A stretch of DNA of 6,596 nucleotides from Chloroflexota bacterium (GTDB lineage: Bacteria; Chloroflexota; UBA6077): positions 1 through 6,596 of the forward strand of contig JAJYNT010000483.1 in the NCBI GenBank assembly GCA_021786215.1, given 5' to 3'. Below are positions 1-6,131 of this stretch, piece by piece (within the stretch, counting starts at the first letter, position 1; every line of letters begins with the position of its first letter). The notes beneath the pieces are model-generated. The model had not been told where the DNA came from. It saw nothing but the letters and a program-made list of their open reading frames with translations, and ran no database searches. The translations under genes were made by a program, and so were the position numbers.

Positions 1-651
1 CGGATGATTCTGGACGGGAAGTTTGTGCTGGGGGAACGTCTACCTTCGCACAAGGAATTGGCCGACTCATTTGGGGTGAGCATCGCCACGATCAGGGAGG
101 CGATAGCATCCCTGGTGAGGGGAGGCGTGGTGGAGGCCCGGGCCGGTTCAGGTACATACGTACGGGTTCAGGGGGCTGAACCCGAGGTGATGGCGTTCTG
201 GTTTGGGTTGCCAACGACGGACGAAGAACTCTTGGAGCTGGTAGAAGCCCGGTGCGTTATCGACGCCGGACTTGCCCGTCTGGCGGCGGAGCGAAGGACC
301 AGCGCCGATCTGGAGAGACTCCGGGGCTTGCTTGAGCGGCTGGAGCGGGCTGTGGGGGATCTGGACGCCTTTGTCGAGGCCGAAGTGGCATTTCACATAG
401 CTATCGCCGACACGGCGCGGAACAGGCCGATGTCGAGGTCTATGCAGGCGATGCTGGCGCTGCTTCGGAGCAGTATCCGGTTCAACTTGCAGCAGGGAGA
501 CAACCGCATGCGGTGGACGGCGGAGATGAAGAAGAAGCTGGTGGATGCCATAGAGGCCCAGCGGCCGGAAGAAGCGGCCGCGGCAGTTGACCTCCTGTTG
601 GCCAATGCCCTGGGCAAGCTAGGCCACATGCAGGTAGCGGTGTCACACTGA
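1..651 (+). CDS. GntR-family transcriptional regulator with FCD domain (5' partial)
   Basis: This is a DNA-binding repressor or activator of the FadR/GntR type, which normally senses a small organic acid through its C-terminal FCD domain and controls the adjacent operon. The winged helix-turn-helix is clear: counting from the ATG at 4, residues 13-53 run from LPSHKELADSFGVS through TIREAI to the wing GSGTYV. A helical FCD-like domain follows (about residues 76-205), with the FH pair at 130-131. The reading frame is open to the window edge, and family members normally have about 15-30 residues before the MILDGKF segment, so the true start most likely lies upstream and the ATG at 4 is internal. 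Unusually, the His residues expected later in an FCD metal site are missing (see findings). It lies 38 bp upstream of the first UroD-like gene in the same direction, so it is the likely local regulator. The family call is firm; the effector is unknown. Confidence 0.9.
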   Translation, partial: RMILDGKFVLGERLPSHKELADSFGVSIATIREAIASLVRGGVVEARAGSGTYVRVQGAEPEVMAFWFGLPTTDEELLELVEARCVIDAGLARLAAERRTSADLERLRGLLERLERAVGDLDAFVEAEVAFHIAIADTARNRPMSRSMQAMLALLRSSIRFNLQQGDNRMRWTAEMKKKLVDAIEAQRPEEAAAAVDLLLANALGKLGHMQVAVSH

Positions 652-677
652 CTGACAGCCGGCGCAGGGTGTGGCGC

Positions 678-683
678 GGAGGA
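678..683 (+). promoter_or_regulatory. Ribosome binding site fixing the GTG start of the first UroD-like gene
   Basis: GGAGGA lies 6 nt before the GTG at 690. The frame also has a GTG at 669, but that one has no comparable purine-rich site at a sensible distance and lies upstream of this site. The start at 690 is therefore preferred. An out-of-frame ATG at 688 is followed at once by TGA. Confidence 0.7.
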
Positions 684-689
684 TTTAAT

Positions 690-1775
690 GTGAACTCGCA
701 TGCAGTGGCTTTGCCCAATGTCGAGCGATGCCGAGCGTTCTGGTCGCGCGAGGAGGTGGATCGGCCGCTGTTGGCGACCTGGGTTGGCAGCTTCGAAGTG
801 ACCCGTCTGTATCCCCGTGGGTTGGCTCATCTACCCGAGGGGGAGCTAACGCCGGGCGATATCAACTTTGAGTCCTTCCGGCAGGATTATGAAGTCCTGT
901 TCGAGAAACACCTTCAAGCGAGTGTCGACGTACCGTGGAGCGCATTCCCGTTGATGGTGCTGCCATGGGTGGAGGCGATTGCAGGGTGCCGCATCGTGCA
1001 CCGCGAGGGCAACATCTGGGCCGAGCCCTGGCTCGACAGCTATGATCGGTTCGAGGGCAGCCGCGGCCTGGAGCCCCGAATGGACTGGCTGGCCAAGCTC
1101 GTCGAGTTCACCGATTGGCTGGTGGCGCTGTCCGATGGCCGCTTCCCCGTCGCCGTGAGCCTGATGCGCGGCCCGGCCGACGTTCTGGCCGCTGTGCGTG
1201 GCGCACAGAACTCCGTCCTGGATCTCATGGACAACCCGCGGGCCGTGGTGCCCGTTCTGGAGCGTGTAACCGACATTTGGGTCCAGGTTGCCGACGCCCA
1301 GTTGTCGCACATCCCGCCTTTCGCCGGTGGATACGGGTGGAGCGTTCAGAACCTATGGGCAGAGGAACCCGGCGGCTGGTTCCAGGACGACGCGATTGCC
1401 TACTGGTCACCCTCTCTATATCGGACGTGCGCGGTTCCCCACGAGTCGAGGCTGTCGAGGTGTATGGCTAGGACGGGCTGCCATTTGCACTCGACGGCAA
1501 TCTTCACTGCGGATGAACTGCTCAAGATGCCGGATCTTGGCGTGATAGAGATGAACCTGGATGTGGTCGGAAAGAGCATCCCTGAGATGATCCCAACCTT
1601 CCAGCGGATCCTTGAGACAAGCCGCTTGTACGTATGGGGCAACTTCACCGTGGACGACCTGGTAGCCATGAAGGAGAACCTGCCTGCAAAGGGGCTGGCC
1701 TTACAACTCATGGGCGAGACACCGGAGGCGGTTCGGGCGATGATCGACCATGTGGACAGAATCTGGCAGGGGTAA
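690..1775 (+). CDS. Divergent uroporphyrinogen decarboxylase-superfamily protein (UroD-like, not HemE)
   Basis: A 361-residue cytoplasmic protein of the UroD/cobamide-methyltransferase fold, in the subgroup often annotated simply as a uroporphyrinogen decarboxylase family protein. Supporting features are the N-terminal RAFWSREEVDRPLL segment (15-28), the overall length, and the C-terminal beta/alpha pattern with TGCHLHST at about 262-269, then GVIEMNLD, LYVWGNFT and GLALQLMGETPEA. In the usual layout the CHLH segment sits where methyltransferase-type members carry their zinc His-X-Cys. Here it reads Cys264-His265-Leu266-His267, and no Cys is found in the C-terminal region, so the classic HxC...C thiolate site is not complete. 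The HemE N-terminal motif (RQAGRY type) is absent, so haem synthesis is unlikely. It sits between the regulator (38 bp) and dctP (20 bp), which suggests a role in metabolising the imported compound. The superfamily call is fairly sure; the reaction is unknown. GTG start chosen from the GGAGGA site. Confidence 0.75.
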   Translation: MNSHAVALPNVERCRAFWSREEVDRPLLATWVGSFEVTRLYPRGLAHLPEGELTPGDINFESFRQDYEVLFEKHLQASVDVPWSAFPLMVLPWVEAIAGCRIVHREGNIWAEPWLDSYDRFEGSRGLEPRMDWLAKLVEFTDWLVALSDGRFPVAVSLMRGPADVLAAVRGAQNSVLDLMDNPRAVVPVLERVTDIWVQVADAQLSHIPPFAGGYGWSVQNLWAEEPGGWFQDDAIAYWSPSLYRTCAVPHESRLSRCMARTGCHLHSTAIFTADELLKMPDLGVIEMNLDVVGKSIPEMIPTFQRILETSRLYVWGNFTVDDLVAMKENLPAKGLALQLMGETPEAVRAMIDHVDRIWQG

Positions 1776-1780
1776 CGAAA

Positions 1781-1786
1781 AGGAGG
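1781..1786 (+). promoter_or_regulatory. Ribosome binding site for dctP
   Basis: A perfect AGGAGG lies 9 nt before the ATG at 1796. Another in-frame ATG at 1787 directly abuts this site and is too close to be used. Upstream in-frame codons overlap the previous gene. The site therefore selects 1796 as the start. Confidence 0.8.
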
Positions 1787-1795
1787 ATGCAAGGG

Positions 1796-2920
1796 ATGGA
1801 CTCGCTCCGAGAGAACGCAGGTACACCGGACAAGGCGAGGATTACCAGGCGAAGGTTCATGGGTGCACTCTTGGGCACGGCTGCCGTTCCGCTGCTCGCT
1901 GCCTGCGGCGGACAGCAGGCTCCGGCACCCACGACAGCACCAGCCGCTGCGGCCCCGAAGGCGGCAGCCACGGCTGTGCCCGCGGCGCAGCCTGCAGCCG
2001 GCTCGAGCGGCAACAAGACCGTAATGAAGATCGCCAGCGTTCTGACCGAGCAGGACAATATCCACTTGGCGCTGGCGAGGTTCAAGGAGACGGTTGAGAA
2101 GAAGACAAACGGCCAGGTAGAGGTTCAGATCTACCCGAACTCGGCCCTGGGTAGTCTGCGGGTGACCTTCGAGAGCATGCAGCTCGGCAACCTGGAGGCC
2201 ATGATGTCTGACGCCGTTACCGCGGCGAATGTGGCTCCGGTGTACGCCGTTCCCGAGTTGCCCTACATCTTCAAGGACCTGGATCACGTTCACAAGGTGC
2301 TCGATGGTCCGCTCGGCAAGCAGATCACCGACGAGCTGCTGCAGAAAGGGGGTATCAGGACCCTGGTCGTGTACGATACCACCTTCCGGAAGATCTTCTC
2401 CAAGAGGCCGATCAACAGCATCGCCGACATGAAGGGGATGAAGGTTCGGGTGCCGGAGGCTCAGAACTACCTTCGGGCGATGCAGCTATTGGGAGCCAAC
2501 CCCACCCCTGTCGCGTGGGGTGAGCTGTACACCGCGCTGCAGACGGGTGTTGTGGAGGGGTTCGAGAACAAGGCTGAGGCCGCTTACCAAGCCAAGCTGC
2601 ACGAGCAAACCAAGTACGCCGCCTACACCGGCCACATCTTCTGCATCAATCCCCTCCTGGTTAGCGACAAGTGGTTCAAGTCCCTGCCGGCAGACACCCA
2701 GAAGATCGTTCAGGATGCAGCCAGCGAGAGCCTGTCCTGGCAGCGAGGTTACGCTCCAACCAGCGAGAAGGAGTACGAGCAGAAGATGAAGGATGCCGGC
2801 GTGACCTGGACCAGCCCTGACGTGGCCCCCTTCAGGCAGGCAATGGAGCCCTTCTTCAAAGAGTACGGGGACAAGATCAACGCCAACGACCTGATCAAGA
2901 AGATCCGCGAGGGCGCATAG
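1796..2920 (+). CDS. dctP: TRAP transporter substrate-binding lipoprotein (DctP family)
   Basis: The extracytoplasmic binding protein (374 residues) of a tripartite ATP-independent periplasmic transporter, which captures an organic acid-type solute and delivers it to DctQM for ion-coupled uptake. The N-terminus carries a twin-arginine motif, TRRRFMG (17-23), a hydrophobic stretch, and the lipobox LAAC with the lipid-anchor Cys at 37. An Ala/Pro/Thr-rich linker follows (about 38-72), and the mature domain begins near Lys74. Family hallmarks are YPNSALGS, the GMKVRVPEA segment with Arg218, which matches the conserved arginine that pairs with a substrate carboxylate in characterised TRAP proteins, and ELYTALQTGVVEGFEN (243-258). 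Tat export with lipidation suggests folding before export and tethering to the outer face of the membrane. It is followed by a 162-bp gap with stem-loops before dctQ. Family is certain; the substrate cannot be read from sequence, though a carboxylate is likely. Confidence 0.95.
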   Translation: MDSLRENAGTPDKARITRRRFMGALLGTAAVPLLAACGGQQAPAPTTAPAAAAPKAAATAVPAAQPAAGSSGNKTVMKIASVLTEQDNIHLALARFKETVEKKTNGQVEVQIYPNSALGSLRVTFESMQLGNLEAMMSDAVTAANVAPVYAVPELPYIFKDLDHVHKVLDGPLGKQITDELLQKGGIRTLVVYDTTFRKIFSKRPINSIADMKGMKVRVPEAQNYLRAMQLLGANPTPVAWGELYTALQTGVVEGFENKAEAAYQAKLHEQTKYAAYTGHIFCINPLLVSDKWFKSLPADTQKIVQDAASESLSWQRGYAPTSEKEYEQKMKDAGVTWTSPDVAPFRQAMEPFFKEYGDKINANDLIKKIREGA

Positions 2921-2954
2921 CCACCAGGAACGGTCATCAACACCGAAGGTGAGC

Positions 2955-2993
2955 CGAGGGCGCAGGTCCTCCTTGAGAGGCTCTGCGCCCTCG
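2955..2993 (+). promoter_or_regulatory. Strong stem-loop between dctP and dctQ, no U-tract
   Basis: An 11-bp perfect inverted repeat: CGAGGGCGCAG (2955-2965) pairs with CTGCGCCCTCG (2983-2993). Inside it, a G-T wobble (2966/2982), one mismatch, and a CCTC/GAGG pairing (2968-2971 with 2977-2980) extend the helix to a 5-nt loop. The bases after it (CGCCGCCCTGG) have no T run, so it is a poor intrinsic terminator. Placed just after the binding-protein gene and before the permease genes, it more likely protects the 3' end of the dctP message or causes partial read-through, allowing more DctP than DctQM. That role is inferred from position and structure. Confidence 0.6.
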
Positions 2994-3044
2994 CCGCCCT
3001 GGTCTGCCGGGCATCCAGCCTCTTCTGACCAACGGAACCACTCT

Positions 3045-3068
3045 CGCGGGTAGCCTCCAGCGCCCGCG
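3045..3068 (+). promoter_or_regulatory. Short stem-loop just upstream of the dctQ ribosome binding site
   Basis: CGCGGG (3045-3050) can pair with CCCGCG (3063-3068) across a 12-nt loop, ending 4 nt before the AGGAG of dctQ (3073-3077). A 6-bp GC stem can occur by chance in GC-rich DNA, so function is uncertain. With the 2955-2993 hairpin it fills much of the 162-bp dctP-dctQ gap. I saw no gene and no clear promoter in the rest of that gap. Confidence 0.3.
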
Positions 3069-3082
3069 TCGCAGGAGCCAAC

Positions 3083-3568
3083 ATGAGCAGGTCATTCTGG
3101 CGCGTGTACGAGACCCTGGTAAACACCATAGCCGTCGTGCTCTTCTCCTCCATGGTCGTGGTCACGGCTCTTGGCGTCTTCTTTCGCTACGTTCTCAATG
3201 CTCCCCTCTACTGGACCGAGGAGACCGATCGCTACCTCTTCATCTGGTTGACCTTCGTGGGCGCGTCGATCACGATGCGGTACAAAGCCCACATCATGGT
3301 GGATGTGGTGGTGCGCTATCTCAATCCCAGACTGCGTCAGTGGTTTGCACTCCTGGCCCAGCTCTTCGTGCTCGTCTTCCTGGCCATTCTCTTTACGGCC
3401 AGCCTGCCGGTGATCGACGTAACCAGCCGCACCCGGACCACCGCCACTGATATCCCCATGAGCTGGGTGTATCTGTCGGTACCCATTGGATGCACCATGA
3501 TCGCTATCGAAACCCTGCGACTGATGGCAGCTACCTGGCGGGCGATGCGGGAGGGAGTACGTCCATGA
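3083..3568 (+). CDS. dctQ: TRAP transporter small permease subunit (DctQ family)
   Basis: The small integral membrane subunit (161 residues, normal for the family), which partners with DctM to form the membrane part of the transporter. Four hydrophobic segments are visible at about 13-34, 50-65, 87-107 and 125-147. The signature region after the first helix reads RYVLNAPLYWTEETDRY (35-51), with the typical Arg35, Trp44 and the Glu46-Glu47 pair, followed by the WLTFVGA helix and the RYKAHIMVD loop. ATG start with AGGAG 5 nt upstream. The TGA stop overlaps the dctM ATG (ATGA), so the two are very likely translationally coupled, giving balanced amounts of the two membrane subunits. Confidence 0.93.
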   Translation: MSRSFWRVYETLVNTIAVVLFSSMVVVTALGVFFRYVLNAPLYWTEETDRYLFIWLTFVGASITMRYKAHIMVDVVVRYLNPRLRQWFALLAQLFVLVFLAILFTASLPVIDVTSRTRTTATDIPMSWVYLSVPIGCTMIAIETLRLMAATWRAMREGVRP

Positions 3569-4842
3569 TCACGGCTCTGGTCGTCGTCTTTGCATTACTC
3601 CTGCTCTCAGCTACTCCGGTCTCCTTCTCCATGGGGCTGGCGGCGGTGGCGGCCATCGTGCAGAACGGCAAGGTCCCGATGAACGCCGTCGTCACCCAGA
3701 TGGTCTCCGGCATGGACTCCTTCCCCCTCATGGCCATCCCCTTCTTCATCCTCGCGGGCGAGTTGATGGAGCGGGGAGGGATATCGGAGAAGCTGGTGAA
3801 CCTGGCCAGGGCGCTGGTGGGCCACATTCAGTGTGGCCTCGGCATGGTGGTGATCCTGGGTGAATACCTCTTCTCCGGAATCTCCGGGTCCACGACGGCC
3901 GACATCTCGGCAATCGGGTCCCTGCTGATCGCCCCCATGGAGCGAGCGGGCTACAGCAAGGGGGAGGCCGTGGCCATCGTCAGTTCCGCGACGGCGATGG
4001 GCATTCTAGTTCCCCCGTGCATCTTCATGATCGTGCTCGCCAGCATGACCAACCAATCGATCGGGGCAATGTTTGTGGCCGGTTTCATTCCGGCGATCGT
4101 CATGGCCGTAGGGCTGATCGCCTTCATCTACCGGCAGGCGGGCAAGAAGAAGATCCCGAGGGAACCCCGTGCCACCCCCCGCCAGTTACTACGGGCTATC
4201 GGCGATGGAATCATCGCGATGATCATGCCGGGCATTATCTTCGGGTCGATCTTCGGCGGCATCACTACCGTGACGGAGGCCGCCGTGGTGGCGGTGCTCT
4301 ACGCCGCCTTCGTGGGTATTGTGATCTATCGCCAGATCAGCCTGGCAAAGCTCCCCTCAATCATCCTCTCGAGCACCATCAACAGCGCGATGGTGATGTT
4401 CCTGGTGGGTACCGCTACGACCTTCTCCTGGGTGCTGACCACCCAGCGCGTGCCTCAGGCCGTGGCTGCCCTGATTACATCAGTGGCTCCGTCGCCGTGG
4501 CTCTTCCTGCTGGTCAGCGACCTGGTCTTCATCGTGTTTGGTGCGGTCCTGGAGGGGTTACCGGCGATGATCGTCTTCGTGCCGGTGATGTACCCGATCG
4601 CGATGCAGTTCGGCATCGATCCGCTGCACTACGGCATCCTGATCATCGCCTCCATTGGTATAGGGGTCTTCATGCCGCCCATCGGCGTGGGGCTCTTCGT
4701 GGCCTGCGCCATTGCCAAGATGAACATCGTAGATTCTATCAAGTACATGGCGCCCTACCTGATCATTCTAGTTCTGGGTCTCCTGGTGGTGACCTACGTA
4801 CCGTGGTTCACCTTGGTCCTGCCCCAGACCTTCCTGAAGTAG
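3565..4842 (+). CDS. dctM: TRAP transporter large permease subunit (DctM family)
   Basis: The large membrane subunit (425 residues, full family length), which forms the ion-coupled translocation path and takes substrate from DctP. It is hydrophobic throughout, with many predicted membrane helices. Family marks include FPLMAIPFFILAGELME near the N-terminus, GISGSTTADISAIG (105-118), APMERAGYSKG, GILVPP (146-151), and the C-terminal half repeat with MYPIAMQFGIDPLHYGIL, a conserved DctM pattern, then GVFMPPIGVGLFVAC. The ATG at 3565 overlaps the dctQ stop by 4 nt and is preceded by a GGGAGGGAG site about 7 nt upstream, so this start is preferred to upstream in-frame codons inside dctQ. The next gene follows after only 15 bp, extending the operon. 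Confidence 0.95.
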   Translation: MITALVVVFALLLLSATPVSFSMGLAAVAAIVQNGKVPMNAVVTQMVSGMDSFPLMAIPFFILAGELMERGGISEKLVNLARALVGHIQCGLGMVVILGEYLFSGISGSTTADISAIGSLLIAPMERAGYSKGEAVAIVSSATAMGILVPPCIFMIVLASMTNQSIGAMFVAGFIPAIVMAVGLIAFIYRQAGKKKIPREPRATPRQLLRAIGDGIIAMIMPGIIFGSIFGGITTVTEAAVVAVLYAAFVGIVIYRQISLAKLPSIILSSTINSAMVMFLVGTATTFSWVLTTQRVPQAVAALITSVAPSPWLFLLVSDLVFIVFGAVLEGLPAMIVFVPVMYPIAMQFGIDPLHYGILIIASIGIGVFMPPIGVGLFVACAIAKMNIVDSIKYMAPYLIILVLGLLVVTYVPWFTLVLPQTFLK

Positions 4843-4857
4843 CTGAAGGAGAGCTCT

Positions 4858-6015
4858 ATGAAGGCAGAGATGACACCGCGCGAACGGGTGATGGCCACCA
4901 TGAACCACCAGGAGCCAGACCGAGTTCCCCTGGACCTGGGTGGGGCCATAGGTGATGGCATCACCTCCATCGCCTACCGGAACCTACGCCGCTACCTGGG
5001 TTTGCCCGAGGTCAACATCAAGATCCAGCACAAGTTCGCCCAGGAGGCCTGGGTCGACGAGGATGTCCTCCAGCGTTTGAGGATCGATTTCCGTCGCATC
5101 GACTATGGGTCGCCCGATCGTTGGAAAGACAAAGCGATCGACGAGCGGACCTATCAGGACGAGTACGGTGTAGTGCGAACGATGCCGGTGGGCGGCTACT
5201 ACTACGATCTGACCCACCCCCCCTTCGCCGAGGATGGTACCCTATCCGCTGTCAGGAACCATCCCTGGCCCGATCCCGAGGACCCAGGGCGCTTCCGAGG
5301 GATGCGGGAGCATGCCCGATACCTCCACGAGGAAACGGACTACGCGGTGGTGGCGAACCTCAACTGCTCCTTCTTCAACCGCTGCTTCGAGCTGCGGGGG
5401 TGGGAGAACTTCTACATGGACCTGGTGGCGAACGTGGAGTTCGCCGAGGCGCTGATGGACCGCTACCTGGAGACCCGTCTGCGGATGGCCGAGCTGGCGC
5501 TGGAGCAGATTGAGGAGTACATCAACGTCGTGGTGGTCACCAGCGACGACCTGGGGATGATCGACCGCACCATCGTCTCCCCGAAGGTCTACCGCTCGCT
5601 GATCAAGCCTCGCCAGAAGCGCACTTTCGACTTCTTCAGGGCTCGTACCGATGCCAAGCTGTACCACCACTGCGACGGGGCCATCTACCCGTTCCTCCCC
5701 GATATGGTCGATATTGGGGTGGACTGCCTCAATCCGATCCAGGTGTCGGCGGCGGGCATGGGGGATACGGCGAAGCTGAAGAGGGAGTTCGGGGACAAGC
5801 TGACCTTTGTGGGAGCCATAGACACCCAGCAGGTGCTGCCTCAGGGCACCCCCGAGGATGTGCGCCAGGAGGTGAGAAACCGGATCCGAGACCTGGCTCC
5901 CGGCGGCGGCTACGTCGTCTGCTCCGTGCACAACATCCAGCCCGAGGTGCCGCCCGAGAACGTTGTGGCGATGTTCGACGCGGCCTATGAGTTTGGGCGG
6001 TATCCGATCCGATAG
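4858..6015 (+). CDS. UroD-superfamily protein with a methyltransferase-type zinc site (MtaA/CmuA-like)
   Basis: A 385-residue cytoplasmic protein of the UroD/cobamide-methyltransferase superfamily. The N-terminus has the subgroup motif PRERVMATMNHQEPDRVPLD (7-26), unlike the RQAGRY-type start of HemE. DDLGM (230-234) and the IVSPKVYRSLIKPRQK stretch are typical of this subgroup. YHHCDG places His270 and Cys272 in an H-X-C pair, and Cys355 lies in GGGYVVCSVHNIQPEVPPEN near the C-terminus. This reproduces the His-X-Cys...Cys zinc-ligand set known from methylcobamide:thiol methyltransferases such as MtbA and MtaA. It could therefore move a methyl group between a corrinoid protein and an acceptor, but the substrate and acceptor are unknown and no corrinoid-protein gene is in the window. 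The start is supported by AAGGAG (4846-4851), 6 nt upstream. It lies 15 bp after dctM, so is almost surely co-transcribed with the transporter. Confidence 0.85.
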   Translation: MKAEMTPRERVMATMNHQEPDRVPLDLGGAIGDGITSIAYRNLRRYLGLPEVNIKIQHKFAQEAWVDEDVLQRLRIDFRRIDYGSPDRWKDKAIDERTYQDEYGVVRTMPVGGYYYDLTHPPFAEDGTLSAVRNHPWPDPEDPGRFRGMREHARYLHEETDYAVVANLNCSFFNRCFELRGWENFYMDLVANVEFAEALMDRYLETRLRMAELALEQIEEYINVVVVTSDDLGMIDRTIVSPKVYRSLIKPRQKRTFDFFRARTDAKLYHHCDGAIYPFLPDMVDIGVDCLNPIQVSAAGMGDTAKLKREFGDKLTFVGAIDTQQVLPQGTPEDVRQEVRNRIRDLAPGGGYVVCSVHNIQPEVPPENVVAMFDAAYEFGRYPIR

Positions 6016-6051
6016 TACACGGTCCCCAAGCTACACCCGCCCGAAAGATCG

Positions 6052-6060
6052 TGCTAGAAT
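6052..6060 (+). promoter_or_regulatory. korA: Putative extended -10 promoter for korA
   Basis: TGCTAGAAT in the gap between the UroD-like gene and korA matches the extended -10 form TGnTATAAT at all but one position. The best -35 at 17-bp spacing (TACACC, 6032-6037) is weak, as is allowed with an extended -10. Transcription would begin near 6067 and give a leader of about 65 nt containing a small possible hairpin (GGGAC 6073-6077 with GTCCC 6084-6088). No intrinsic terminator was seen between the UroD-like stop and this site, so read-through from upstream is also possible. Confidence 0.5.
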
Positions 6061-6131
6061 GCCGCCAATAGCGGGACGAGGGTGTCCCATGTCCCCCTGT
6101 ATCCTGCCCAAGGAAGGAAGGAGAAATCCCC

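Noticed and set aside
640..648. GTGTCACAC near-palindrome as an operator for the GntR regulator
   Set aside because: It has only 4-bp arms, lies inside the regulator's own coding end, and does not resemble the known TGGT-N-ACCA type FadR sites. It was not found repeated elsewhere in the window.
1634..1795. Extension of dctP to an upstream start at 1634
   Set aside because: This would overlap the preceding UroD-like gene by over 140 bp and place about 54 non-signal residues before the Tat motif. AGGAGG at 1781-1786 supports 1796.
1400..2293. Long open frame on the reverse strand (about 297 codons)
   Set aside because: It lies opposite the UroD-like gene and dctP, both of which have clear family motifs. 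Its translation is rich in Arg, Gly and Cys without recognisable domains, as expected for a shadow frame in GC-rich DNA.
2941..2951. CACC-GAA-GGTG mini-hairpin after dctP
   Set aside because: A 4-bp stem with a 3-nt loop is too short to separate from chance in this sequence.
2955..3005. Rho-independent terminator ending the dctP transcript
   Set aside because: The stem is strong, but no T-rich run follows, and the downstream dctQM genes are expected to be in the same operon.
4017..4955. Long + strand open frame (about 312 codons) overlapping dctM and the second UroD-like gene
   Set aside because: It is out of frame with strongly supported genes, its translation is His/Arg/Gly-rich, and it has no family motifs.
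4858..6015. Annotation as true uroporphyrinogen decarboxylase HemE
   Set aside because: The HemE N-terminal RQAGRY-type motif is absent, the N-terminus matches the MtaA/CmuA-like subgroup, and a methyltransferase-type H-X-C...C site is present. No haem genes are nearby.
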